Assembly: GCA_003153555.1 (NCBI GenBank)
Contig: PLZS01000099.1
Span: forward strand, 141,084-205,083
Direction of reading: 5' to 3'
DNA from: Candidatus Melainabacteria bacterium
GTDB taxonomy: Bacteria; Cyanobacteriota; Vampirovibrionia; Obscuribacterales; Obscuribacteraceae
DNA: 64,000 nt
Below are positions 1 through 8,138 of this stretch, one piece after another. Every line of letters starts with the position of its first letter. The stretch's first letter is position 1. The notes beneath the pieces were generated by a model that did not search any database, had not been told where the DNA came from, and saw only the letters and a program-made list of their open reading frames with translations. The position numbers and the translations under genes are program-made.

Positions 1-68
1 CTAGCTGAGTATCCCCCCGACGGCAACGCAGTGAAATGCTTCCTTCAACCTAACCAAACGAGGAACTG

Positions 69-545
69 ATGAGCACTTCTCCAAAAAGCGACAAATCCAT
101 CGCGGCCATCATGATGGCCGCTTATGCCGTGACCGCCGCGAAACTGGGCATTCCCGGCTTGCTGCTCATGAAAGTGGATGTACCCGAGACCCTCGGCTAC
201 ACGATGATCGTTTTATTCGACGAACCGCACCAGCCAGTTTCCGACGAGACTGTCGAAGGCACGATCACCGCATGCCTGGCTGCCCTAGCCGCACCAGATC
301 TTACATTGGGCCAGCCTTTCTCGGAGGCGACCAGCAAAGCATTGGCAGAATTTTCACTCCTCTTCGCTATCAGAGGTTCGGAGTTTACGCCGAGGCTGCC
401 AAACAAAGAGACCATGAAAAGCTGCACCGCATTCGTCAGAAAGTTCCTTCCGACAGTCGGTGACAAGGTCAAGCGCGTTGCGAACATGGTCATCGAGCGC
501 GGCTCTCTCAATGGTGTCTCTCAGATTAAGGCTGCTCTGGCTTAG
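69..545 (+). CDS. Hypothetical protein, 158 aa
   Basis: ATG start with a GAGG ribosome site about 6 bases upstream. The product is a small alpha/beta-looking soluble protein with an Ala/Met-rich hydrophobic N-terminus (residues 8-35) and no recognisable catalytic motif. The N-terminal run AAIMMAAYAVTAAKLG is too interrupted to be a convincing signal peptide. It is followed after about 130 bases by an AAA ATPase on the same strand, with a hairpin in the gap, so it may share a transcript with that gene. I do not recognise the family. Confidence 0.6.
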   Translation: MSTSPKSDKSIAAIMMAAYAVTAAKLGIPGLLLMKVDVPETLGYTMIVLFDEPHQPVSDETVEGTITACLAALAAPDLTLGQPFSEATSKALAEFSLLFAIRGSEFTPRLPNKETMKSCTAFVRKFLPTVGDKVKRVANMVIERGSLNGVSQIKAALA

Positions 546-596
546 TCCAGCGAAGTACCAAACTGAGAGCGCCACCCGATGCCTTCCTGAAACAAA

Positions 597-627
597 GCTA
601 GTTCGAGGCTTACTTCCCCGAACTAGC
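597..627. repeat. Intergenic hairpin
   Basis: Perfect 9-bp inverted repeat, GCTAGTTCG (597-605) and CGAACTAGC (619-627), with a 13-base loop. It lies between the 158-aa gene and the AAA ATPase. There is no T-run after it, so it is not a classical terminator; an RNA-processing or attenuation role is possible. Confidence 0.5.
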
Positions 628-675
628 GGAGCCAGAGCCCGGAGTCTCTCTGCATAAACGGATTCCAACTTAAAA

Positions 676-1368
676 ATGGTGAAGACCATGAACCTTCAGA
701 AGTACCAACCGTACCCGCACAACATCATCGCCCAGGTTAGACCGGACTCAACATTCGACAATTTCGAAATTGAGCCCGGGAATGAGAGCCAAAAAGCGGC
801 AATCAAGGTTCTCAGAAACTTGACCTCCCTCTTAGTTGAGGGCGCAGAAAACATCAAAAAACTGGAACTTCCATTCCGGAAAGGCCGGATCTTCAACCTC
901 TTTGGGAAACCCGGCCGCGGCAAGTCGCATCTGCTCGAATCCATCGTTACGGAAGTAGGGGAGCGTTGTCCTGAACTTATAGAGCGGATGGTTTTTACGC
1001 GCTCAAGATTCTCTCTGGACCATCTGTTCGACGATCAGGCTTATGGAGGCGCGCCGATCATCCTGATCGATGACCTCTTCCAAGACCAGTCCACAATCGA
1101 CAAGCTTGGCTATTCAGAGCTTAAAGCGTTCATGAATTTCATCACAATGGTCTACAACCGTAGAAATTTGGTGTTCATGACGTGCAATTTCTCAATCATG
1201 CAAGACAGAGGAATCCTCTGGAAACTGAAACAGGAGAAGAAAGACGAGGTGGGAAGAATCGATTCCCGTGCAAAAGAACTCTTCGGCATATCTCGCGAAC
1301 TCGAGTTGAAAGGCGAGGACTTCCGCGAAGAGCTTTCACGGCGAGACCACACTATCAAGCTGTTTTAA
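676..1368 (+). CDS. DnaC/DnaA-like AAA+ ATPase (helicase-loader type)
   Basis: 230 aa, the usual size of DnaC/IstB-like loaders. Walker A is GKPGRGKSHL around residues 77-86, Walker B is IILIDDLF at 128-135 with the acidic pair D132-D133, a sensor-1-like TCNFS follows at 169-173, and a GRIDSR stretch (193-198) sits where the arginine finger lies in this family. Known members load replicative helicases or act as ATP-dependent adaptors for transposition; which applies here cannot be told, since no helicase or transposase is adjacent. An alternative ATG lies 12 bases downstream (688). It is flanked by unknown genes on the same strand, which would fit a mobile or prophage-derived segment. Confidence 0.8.
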   Translation: MVKTMNLQKYQPYPHNIIAQVRPDSTFDNFEIEPGNESQKAAIKVLRNLTSLLVEGAENIKKLELPFRKGRIFNLFGKPGRGKSHLLESIVTEVGERCPELIERMVFTRSRFSLDHLFDDQAYGGAPIILIDDLFQDQSTIDKLGYSELKAFMNFITMVYNRRNLVFMTCNFSIMQDRGILWKLKQEKKDEVGRIDSRAKELFGISRELELKGEDFREELSRRDHTIKLF

Positions 1369-1430
1369 CGCACAGCCTTCAACCATCAAGACGAAGCAAG
1401 AATTCACTGATATCCTCACAGGAGCAAGAG

Positions 1431-2339
1431 ATGACATACTTCGCTATAACTGTCAAAGAATCGACTTCCAGCACTGCCGGGACCTCGATTCAGGATACGT
1501 CCGACAGCAAGAAACCCGACAAGCCGTTCGAGGTTAAAACACACGAGCGTCACGATGGAGAAACTATCGTGTCATGCGGCGCCATCGAGGCGCTGATCCA
1601 GTTCTATAAAGAGCTGGGAGAAACGCTAGTCGGGCTTGCTGGCTTGCCCCAGCCTTCCATCGGAGAACCCGGCGTGCATGCATTCTTTTACCAGCGAGAG
1701 ATCAAGCCTGGTTGCATCGTGATCGCATGCCAATTCTGCTTTGCTGAGACAACTGTCGACCTCCCTGCAGATGTGCATAAGCTTATGTACGAATTGCATG
1801 GGGCAGCACCTGACTCGATCACTCCGATAAGCTTTGTCTCGATTCCACTCAGCCCTGAAGCGGCCGCAGAAACTAAACCCGCGGCCTATTTCGTAACAAC
1901 CATCGGACCCAAAACCGATGGACTGGCCCAATTGGATCCGGAGTCCGCACCATCTATCTACGACTGCCTGGCAGACAAGTCCCCATTCGGGATCAAGCGA
2001 TATAAACGATGCGATGGAGGTTCAATACAATCAACTGAGGCTATTCAGCAGCTTCTTAATGAGTATGCTGAGAAAGGAGAAGCGATCTTCAGCATCGACG
2101 GTCTGCCGCGCCCGTCTGTCGGGGAACGTGGCATGCATGTCTTCTTGTACCAACACGAGTTTGCTCCGGGCCTTTTCAGGTTCGGGTGCCATGTGCACAT
2201 ATGCGATATGCCAACCAACGGAGTGGACTTGATCCAACTGCTCTATGATGTTACGTGCCACTCGCTCAGCACTGAATCTAAGGCTCTAACCCCCCTGAGC
2301 TTCCTCTCAATTAGTCTTGCTACGCCTGCAGCGAGCTGA
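1431..2339 (+). CDS. Protein of two tandem homologous ~100-aa repeats, function unknown
   Basis: 302 aa from the ATG at 1431, chosen because GGAG lies 7-10 bases upstream; the reading frame is open further upstream but only over the end of the preceding gene. The protein is an internal duplication: residues ~47-150 and ~205-300 align along their length, sharing LPQPSIGEPGVHAFFYQ versus LPRPSVGERGMHVFLYQ, a following P-G-(C/L) turn, and SFVSIPLS versus SFLSISLA at the ends. No signal peptide, transmembrane segment or catalytic motif is visible. The fold is unknown; two-repeat architecture suggests a pseudo-symmetric binding protein. Confidence 0.75.
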   Translation: MTYFAITVKESTSSTAGTSIQDTSDSKKPDKPFEVKTHERHDGETIVSCGAIEALIQFYKELGETLVGLAGLPQPSIGEPGVHAFFYQREIKPGCIVIACQFCFAETTVDLPADVHKLMYELHGAAPDSITPISFVSIPLSPEAAAETKPAAYFVTTIGPKTDGLAQLDPESAPSIYDCLADKSPFGIKRYKRCDGGSIQSTEAIQQLLNEYAEKGEAIFSIDGLPRPSVGERGMHVFLYQHEFAPGLFRFGCHVHICDMPTNGVDLIQLLYDVTCHSLSTESKALTPLSFLSISLATPAAS

Positions 2340-2401
2340 AGGTTTTACTAGACCCACCAGCGGCAGCCATGCGAAAAACCATGGTAAGCCGGAAAACAAT
2401 A

Positions 2402-2425
2402 GCTCTCGGATGTGAATCCGAGGGC
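2402..2425. repeat. Intergenic hairpin
   Basis: Inverted repeat GCTCTCGGAT / ATCCGAGgGC with a GTGA loop, directly after the two-repeat gene. No T-run follows. Confidence 0.4.
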
Positions 2426-2582
2426 TGAAACCAAGCGATGCTGCCGGCATGGGCTGGAAGCTCAGCATTATCTTTGGACCCAGCGATGGAGCATGAACAA
2501 ATCTGGTAAGCACGAATTTCATCAGGAGATGGTACTGTCTGGCACTGCCAGCAGTGGCGTCACAACACAGGAGCTATCCAAG

Positions 2583-3107
2583 ATGGATGACACCATACAC
2601 CTATTCATAGATGGCGACGACACGCTCTTCCACAAGACAATGCTGCCCCCCGGGCAATCGGTGCATAGCGATCCGCACGCGTTTACTTCTCTGGGCACGA
2701 ACTTGCGCGCCCAAGCCCGTCCCAGTGCCCGCGCTTTCATCCGCCACTTTCGCAACAAGGGCGTGATCGTAAGTTGCCTCACGGGCGGCCATTCCGATGA
2801 GCAGAAACTTGCTCTGAGCAGAGCCAGACTGAGCATCGATAATGTGTTCGGCTTCGACAACAGGAATGAGATGCCGCCACTGCCACGGCACTGGTTGCTC
2901 GTGGATGACCTGCCCCCGAACGAACGAGACCTATGCGGAAAGTTCGCCAGAATATTGGGCATATCGGATCTAGCGCTCTCAAGGGCGGAATTCGAAAAGG
3001 CAATCGCTGAGAACTTCGTGAAGTGCAGGCCGTTCTGCGGAATCGACGACAGAGAGCCGCTCACCGATCTCATTCCAATCGTATCTCAAAAGCTTGGTCT
3101 GAGCTAA
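2583..3107 (+). CDS. HAD-superfamily phosphatase-like protein
   Basis: 174 aa. The start at 2583 has AGGAG 9 bases upstream (2569-2573); in-frame ATGs at 2493 and 2529 have poorly spaced ribosome sites. HAD motif I is HLFIDGDDTLF with D10, D12 and T14; motif II is the SCLTGG stretch near residue 62; motif IV is LLVDDLPP near residue 108 with the two metal-binding aspartates. These are the nucleophile, general acid and Mg2+ ligands of HAD phosphotransferases. The cap is short, as in FCP/NLI-type or small-molecule phosphatases. The substrate is unknown. Confidence 0.7.
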   Translation: MDDTIHLFIDGDDTLFHKTMLPPGQSVHSDPHAFTSLGTNLRAQARPSARAFIRHFRNKGVIVSCLTGGHSDEQKLALSRARLSIDNVFGFDNRNEMPPLPRHWLLVDDLPPNERDLCGKFARILGISDLALSRAEFEKAIAENFVKCRPFCGIDDREPLTDLIPIVSQKLGLS

Positions 3108-3502
3108 CGACAAAGCCTGGGCCATGGCGCAGGCATAGCGCTTCTGCTGCTTTTCACCCAATCTTTGATGAACGGCGGGCAGCTATCGCTTACTAGCGAA
3201 GGCTGTCTGCCGTTCTGGCGATATCCGTCGAGGACTTTGTTGAAAGAACAAATTCCCCGCCGGCGATGTGCATTCAAGAAAGAAGTGGTGATCAGTCGAA
3301 AACATCACGCTTTCTTTGACAGCGCCAAACATCGGACCACCCGGGCTTACCGCCCGGTGGTCTACCCAACTAAAAAAATTTGCCCTTTGTGCCACCACAG
3401 GCGGTGTCACGCAGAGTGAGATCTGATTATTGCAGAAGGTGTTGATTCAGAGCAATTTGCCAGACTTCTAAGTAACGTGCTGCAGCAAGCTTAGAATCAT
3501 CG
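3108..3502. other. Non-coding interval with a GC-rich hairpin
   Basis: No convincing gene. It contains an inverted repeat at 3335-3362 (GACCACC-CGGGC paired with GCCCGGTGGTC, 5-base loop). Short open frames on both strands here have arginine/cysteine-rich translations with no ribosome sites and look like chance. Confidence 0.5.
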
Positions 3503-3519
3503 TTTTATCATAATTTTAT
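3503..3519 (+). promoter_or_regulatory. 11-bp-period direct-repeat box pair
   Basis: TTTTAT at 3503-3508 and again at 3514-3519, period exactly 11 bp, ending 50 bases before the GTG of the LysM/C39 gene. A -10-like TATACA follows about 16 bases later. One of 14 such pairs in the window. Confidence 0.5.
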
Positions 3520-3569
3520 GCAGAGAGATAAATCATATACAGTGGACGTTTATTGCTCCGTGGTGCCTC

Positions 3570-4883
3570 GTGGACCTTTATGATTACAGCGGACAGCACA
3601 GTCGCAGCACGAATAGCGACTACCCCAACCTGGGCGGCGACACTCACTCCCACTCAAGGCATCCGGGCGACCATCATCAACATCACAGTGCCAAAGAAAA
3701 ACTGCATTCTGAAGCCGCAGACGAATGGCACCGAAAATCTGAAGCCGCCCATCACACTCCACTTGCTGTCGGTAAGGATGGAACATATGTGGTGGGTCAT
3801 GGCGACTGTCTTTCGACTATTGCAGAGCGCCGTCTGCGCAAAGACGGCGAACACATCAGTGGTAAATCGATTGAGCGGGAGACAGAACGTCTTAGAGAGT
3901 TGAATGCGGATCGTTTTCCATCTCTAAGGGGACAAACTCAGAAACAACGTGACTTCCTTGCCGATGGCTGGAAGCTAAAGCTTTACGATGGTCACCAGCC
4001 GCACGCCCAAACGCACCGCTTGCATGGCGGCGCTGAGCCCAGACACCACGACATGCCTCCGGCTCCCTATCCTCAGCCGATTGGGCCCAATTACAACGAT
4101 AAGACTACTCCCAATCGGCCGTCTAATCCCGGATACGATTCTCAAAGTCGTGCCCAGCAGGCACGGGCTGACGGGTACGAGCTATCTTCGTCTAGTCCCG
4201 GCTACAACCCTCAAAGCCGTGACCAGGGTCAGTATGGCGAGACATATTCGGGACAAGATCCATACATTGTCGAACAACCAAATATTGTTGATAACACATC
4301 GTCTCAATTGCCGCCTAGCACCGATGGGGCAGGAGAGCGAAAGTCGATAGAACCGGGAATCCGTCCAATTGATCGCGCCAGTTTCTACAACAGTCAAAAA
4401 CACTCATATGACTGCGGTCCAACAGCGCTGGGAATGGCAATCGGCGATTGCAAACTAGGAAGACCGCCTACCGATGCCGAGGTCAACAGCCTGACTCGAT
4501 CTACTGGAACTGGTGGCGACGGCTTATCAGATTGGCAGAATAATTTGCCCAGGGAGTTAAAGAACAACGGACTGAATGCACAGTCATATGCGTTCAGACC
4601 AGGCGATAGAAACGCCCTGAATCAACTAGATCAAGAACTGGCGCTGGGGCACTCGGCTATTGTGCACGTCAACAATCCACTAACCGGCAATGGTCATTTC
4701 ATCTATGTGGCAGGAAAGAGCGCCAACGGTGGTTACATCATCGGCGACCCGAACCGGCGCTCCAATCGGTTAGGACATGACCAACCGATCTCGCGTGATC
4801 ACCTGGAGGAGATGATGGTGATGCCCCCGCCCCAACACCCGCAAACCTACAAAGGCACACCTGGCTTTACAGCAGTATGGTAG
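3570..4883 (+). CDS. LysM-like and C39-peptidase-like two-domain protein
   Basis: 437 aa, GTG start, with weak ribosome site; no better start exists in frame. Residues 70-140 resemble a LysM/FimV-type peptidoglycan-binding module (GDCLSTIAERRL ... LRELNADRF). A long Pro/Tyr/Ser/Gln linker (150-260) carries two copies of a PGY(D/N)xQSRxQ motif. The C-terminal 160 residues look like a C39-type papain-fold peptidase: C282 in YDCGPTALGMAIG, H376 in GHFIYVAG and D393 in IGDPNRR form the expected Cys-His-Asp triad. C39 domains cleave leader peptides or act as bacteriocin-type cysteine peptidases. No N-terminal signal peptide is seen; the N-terminus is His-rich. It is convergent with the cyclodipeptide-synthase fusion gene. 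Confidence 0.7.
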   Translation: MDLYDYSGQHSRSTNSDYPNLGGDTHSHSRHPGDHHQHHSAKEKLHSEAADEWHRKSEAAHHTPLAVGKDGTYVVGHGDCLSTIAERRLRKDGEHISGKSIERETERLRELNADRFPSLRGQTQKQRDFLADGWKLKLYDGHQPHAQTHRLHGGAEPRHHDMPPAPYPQPIGPNYNDKTTPNRPSNPGYDSQSRAQQARADGYELSSSSPGYNPQSRDQGQYGETYSGQDPYIVEQPNIVDNTSSQLPPSTDGAGERKSIEPGIRPIDRASFYNSQKHSYDCGPTALGMAIGDCKLGRPPTDAEVNSLTRSTGTGGDGLSDWQNNLPRELKNNGLNAQSYAFRPGDRNALNQLDQELALGHSAIVHVNNPLTGNGHFIYVAGKSANGGYIIGDPNRRSNRLGHDQPISRDHLEEMMVMPPPQHPQTYKGTPGFTAVW

Positions 4884-4969
4884 GCTGCAAACCGATACCA
4901 GTAAACTCGGCTGCTGACTCAATTTCGTCGCGGTGCAGCATCTAGAGTGCAGGCAATGTTTCGATGCCG

Positions 4970-6406
4970 CTACTTTCTGCGCGTAAAGTAAATGCCGTTG
5001 TTAATGCCATCTGTATATTGGCGAACAATTCTTTCGCCCTCTCCAGTGTCTGCAATATCCTCAAGATATTTGTTGAGAAGATCGAGGAAATCGTTCTGGT
5101 TCTTTCCGACAAGGAAACTATTGGGATAGCGGCGAATGGGCTTGTCCTGAGCGATGTTCGTGAGCGGGTTGGATAATTGTTTGGCATAGGCCTCATAGGT
5201 CATACGTTCTGCGATTGTTCCATCAGCACGATTGTCGGCAACCAACTCCAGAAGGGTTTTGACTTTTCCAAGCTGAGGTGCACGCACCCACTTTGAGAAA
5301 ACGAAATCGGTGAGGCAAATTTCGTGGCTGATGTCGCCTTCCGTAATAGCAATGCGATACTCCGGATCATTTAGCGTGATCCAGTCTGCATCAGCGAACG
5401 GACCGTCTGTGCGGACCCAAACTCCTACGTCACTGTAGTACACGGGTCGGCTAAGAGCTGCTTTTTTGTGCCGTTCTGGTGTCGGCCATGTTGCTGAACA
5501 AAATATATCAAAGCGTCCTTCTATTAGACCTTCAATCACGACACCATAGCCAGTTTCTTCAACCCATTCGATTTTTAATTCATGTTTTTCGGCAAAGCCG
5601 CAGATGATGTCACAAAATATGCCGCTGAATTGGTTGTCTGTTTGTGTGATAACCGGTGGATACTCGATAAACGCTGCCCTCAAAATTCCACTTTGCATAA
5701 CGCGGCTATAAGTATCGTGCAGCGAAGTACATTCTGTGACCTCCGAATCGTGCATTTTTTCGAAAGTTTCGTAAGGAGCTTCCAGTAATAAAAAATCGAG
5801 ATAAGGCTTGGGCAGCTTGTCGTAGCGTCCCGAAATATAGTCTTCGTAAACGTGCCAATTGCGGTGGTAGAGGTAGCACACTCTCTGGCAGTTGAAAAAC
5901 TGCGGAGCAAATTCCATGAACGCTAATTCGGACAGCAGATAGTGCGAGGCGCCCTCTACAGCCAAGTCCAAATCATTTAAGTGACCATCACCATTTGAGT
6001 TTGAATTTTGAAGAACTTCACGACACGTTTTTCTCACACTTTCACAGAACTGAGGAAGCGAATTGTATTTCTCAAGAATGTTTTGATAGTGTCCTCTGTA
6101 GTCTTCGTTTGTCTCCACTTCTTCCGCCCAGTCGACAATTCTCACCTGCTCTTCGTTATAGCCCAGCGATTGGGCTAAACGCCTGGTGCGGTTTTTGAGA
6201 TTGTTGCCTTTCGGAATTGCTTTATTGCGCGCCTTGTTGTGAGCATAACCGAGCGCTATGTATGTAGCAATCGCTGGTACGTCGGCGACCATGACTGCAC
6301 AACTACCAAAGCGCCTTATCGATTCTTCAAGCAAAAAACGTACTTCGATATCTTTGAAGTAGCTGTTGCCTGGAGACATTCCGATTATGGGCAAAGGTTT
6401 ACGCAT
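4970..6406 (-). CDS. Cyclodipeptide synthase fused to a family-3 solute-binding domain
   Basis: 478 aa. Residues 1-215 match the tRNA-dependent cyclodipeptide synthase family: GMSPGNSYF holds the catalytic serine (S11, AlbC S37) and N14; the basic helix KNRTRRLAQS (71-80) suits aminoacyl-tRNA binding; YLLSE gives Y156 and E160 (AlbC Y178/E182); and YH at 180-181 matches AlbC Y202-H203. The S-to-Y and Y-to-Y spacings agree with AlbC to within a few residues, placing it in the NYH subfamily. Such enzymes use two aminoacyl-tRNAs to make 2,5-diketopiperazines. Residues ~238-470 look like a bacterial extracellular solute-binding protein family 3 domain (ILRAAFIEYPPVI, LIEGRFDIFCS, TLLELVADNRADG), yet there is no signal peptide, so the fusion should be cytoplasmic. 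The ribosome site is weak (AGG 6 bases upstream). No cyclodipeptide oxidase or P450 gene is nearby. Confidence 0.8.
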   Translation of the reverse strand: MRKPLPIIGMSPGNSYFKDIEVRFLLEESIRRFGSCAVMVADVPAIATYIALGYAHNKARNKAIPKGNNLKNRTRRLAQSLGYNEEQVRIVDWAEEVETNEDYRGHYQNILEKYNSLPQFCESVRKTCREVLQNSNSNGDGHLNDLDLAVEGASHYLLSELAFMEFAPQFFNCQRVCYLYHRNWHVYEDYISGRYDKLPKPYLDFLLLEAPYETFEKMHDSEVTECTSLHDTYSRVMQSGILRAAFIEYPPVITQTDNQFSGIFCDIICGFAEKHELKIEWVEETGYGVVIEGLIEGRFDIFCSATWPTPERHKKAALSRPVYYSDVGVWVRTDGPFADADWITLNDPEYRIAITEGDISHEICLTDFVFSKWVRAPQLGKVKTLLELVADNRADGTIAERMTYEAYAKQLSNPLTNIAQDKPIRRYPNSFLVGKNQNDFLDLLNKYLEDIADTGEGERIVRQYTDGINNGIYFTRRK

Positions 6407-6742
6407 ATGACCTGACTAGCACCGCTCGGAATCATTCTGCCTTCTATATGTGTGCCTCAGCAGGTTTTTAAACCGGCAGTAGATGCTCGGGCATATGTCC
6501 GCACTAGATTCGAGGTAAGTGTGCTGAATCAAGTTAGCTGTACAAGTGAGCGGTTTGCTGGATCACCAAGTCGTTTGAATCGGAGAACGTGATTGGATCG
6601 AATCTTGATACTGTATATAGTATCGGTTGGCGAGGTTAGAAAAAAATTTACCCAGCCAGGCACCATATACGGTGGCACGAGATCCAACGCCGATCTCAAT
6701 ACATGGCGAGGTCTGACCCAGACAGACCCGGATAGATTAAAG
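6407..6742. other. Non-coding interval with near-palindrome
   Basis: Leader region of the cyclodipeptide-synthase gene and tail of the coiled-coil gene. It holds a near-perfect 18-bp palindrome GATACTGTATATAGTATC at 6607-6624 that could be an operator. Short open frames here lack ribosome sites. Confidence 0.4.
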
Positions 6743-7240
6743 TCAGCTTGCTTTCTCCTCAAGCACATAAACCCGTCGCTCCAAATGTGCCAAACGCTCG
6801 TCAACTCGAAATTGTCCCTGATCGACAATACGTAGTTGGCCGCTAATCACATCTAGCCTGCCGCCGAAATTAGAACGCATTTGGACAAGATCATCTGATA
6901 CTTGGGTTAATCGCTGATCCATCCTATCAAATCTTTTGTCTATACCATCAAATCTTTTGTCTATACCATCAAATCTTTTGTCTATGCCATCAAATCTTTT
7001 GTCTATGCCGTCAAATCTTTTGTCTATGGCAGCAAATTTTTCGTCTATGACAGCAAACTTTTCGTCTATGCCAGCAAATTTTTCGTCTATGCCAGCAAAC
7101 TTCTGGTCTAGGTGGGTTTCAAGCCGCTCAAAGTACTGGATAATCGTTGTATACGATGATCGTACGTCAGATTGCAAGCGCTCGAAAGAAGAGTTGATCT
7201 CTACCTTGAAGGTGTCAAATTCTTGCTTGGTTACATTCAT
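6743..7240 (-). CDS. Heptad-repeat coiled-coil protein, 165 aa
   Basis: The middle of the protein, residues 47-109, is nine uninterrupted heptads of the type (K/R)F(A/D)xID(E/K), including four identical RFDGIDK units. Flanking segments (10-45 and 110-162) continue the heptad pattern. This predicts one long rigid coiled coil, probably homo-oligomeric. There is no signal peptide or membrane segment. Similar Bdr-like and DUF1640-like proteins exist, but function cannot be assigned. The identical heptads come from a 21-bp DNA tandem repeat, so copy number is likely to vary between strains. Confidence 0.7.
   Translation of the reverse strand: MNVTKQEFDTFKVEINSSFERLQSDVRSSYTTIIQYFERLETHLDQKFAGIDEKFAGIDEKFAVIDEKFAAIDKRFDGIDKRFDGIDKRFDGIDKRFDGIDKRFDRMDQRLTQVSDDLVQMRSNFGGRLDVISGQLRIVDQGQFRVDERLAHLERRVYVLEEKAS
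6914..7102 (-). repeat. 21-bp tandem repeat inside the coiled-coil gene
   Basis: Nine in-frame 21-bp units encode the heptads. The units nearest 6926-7040 are almost identical (ATCAAATCTTTTGTCTAT plus three bases), those nearer 7040-7102 are diverged. The gradient suggests recent slippage at the 3' end of the array. Confidence 0.85.
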
Positions 7241-7381
7241 ATTTCTACACTCCTCAATTTGTGTCGTCTCTTTTATATACGTTGAGTGCTGGCAAAAGGT
7301 TCAATTAGAATTGTAGCCGCTTCTGGAAGAAACTTGGAATTATGATATCTTCAGATGATGACTGAGACATCAGTGCTTGTC

Positions 7382-7635
7382 TCAAAGATATTCAACATGG
7401 TTTCGCATTGCATCTGCAGTTAGCACCGCCTGAACAAGGATAAGTGCATGAATCAGCTGTCCAATTGAGTATTTGGTGGCTGGGCACCAGGCAATGCCTG
7501 CATGTTCTGCCTCAGTGTCGGCAAGGGCAAGAAAATCAGAATCGAACGTCAGGCGCTGATGCCTCGCTGCCTCAGTCCGTTGGCTACCGCTGCTGGAATG
7601 TGTTCATCCAGCAAGAAGCAGATTTGGTCAGGCAC
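7382..7635 (-). pseudogene. Broken DUF5615-type PIN-like toxin
   Basis: Downstream of the DUF433 gene, a GTG at 7635 overlaps the DUF433 stop and begins a frame reading CFLLDEHIPAAVANGLRQRG, the N-terminus of DUF5615 PIN-like toxins. It hits a stop at 7549-7551 after 28 codons. In another frame immediately after, RLTFDSDFLALA and GQLIHALIL ... MRNHVEYL run to a stop at 7382, matching the family's C-terminus. About 25-30 middle residues, including the conserved acidic core, are missing. The gene is therefore an internally deleted, frameshifted remnant. Confidence 0.75.
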
Positions 7636-7930
7636 TGAGTTCGTTCCCAATTTTCGAGGGATGTCTTCTTAGAATATCCTTCGCAGCCCTTTCATCTTGT
7701 CGAAATTCTTCCTGGATTTCCTGCGTATGATCAAAATAATAGGCCAGTGCAGCATGTGCGTCACTCAAACTAAGGCCAGGAAACATCGCCACAATTTCGT
7801 CGAGTGAATAACCACGCATTTCATGCCATACAACAATATCCATCACACGGATTCGATGACCGACAACGCAGGCTTTGCCGCCGCATACTTCGGGTGTTTT
7901 GGCGATGTGTCGGGGAATTATGTCTTCCAT
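7628..7930 (-). CDS. DUF433 family antitoxin
   Basis: 100 aa. The N-terminal half (ITxxPEVCGGKACVVGHRIRVMDIV, allowing for variation) and the following GYSLDEIVAMFPGLSLSDAHAALAYY are the hallmark of DUF433, a winged-helix-like antitoxin family normally paired with a DUF5615 PIN-like nuclease. The downstream partner overlaps the stop codon by 8 bases, as in a translationally coupled operon, but is broken (7382-7635). The gene itself has full length. With a dead toxin it may persist as a DNA-binding regulator or be decaying. Confidence 0.85.
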   Translation of the reverse strand: MEDIIPRHIAKTPEVCGGKACVVGHRIRVMDIVVWHEMRGYSLDEIVAMFPGLSLSDAHAALAYYFDHTQEIQEEFRQDERAAKDILRRHPSKIGNELSA

Positions 7931-8138
7931 ATTCTGCTCGGTACTGTAGTGACTTATATTCAGGACACTTTCGACTGTGTGTTTGTGTATTCAGTATAAC
8001 ATCTGAATTTTGCACGGTAATTGCGCCCTCCATACCGCGCACGCCATATATCGCAAACTCGAACTCGGGCTGAGAATACTCGGACCAGTAATCGCATGCT
8101 GTGACAGTGCTCAGGAATTAGGACTCGCGTGTCAGTCA

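Noticed and set aside
3165..3419. Short frames on both strands before the LysM/C39 gene
   Set aside because: No ribosome sites, Arg/Cys-rich translations and overlap with a hairpin.
6914..7102. Possible CRISPR-like array
   Set aside because: Units are contiguous 21-bp tandem repeats without spacers and encode in-frame heptads.
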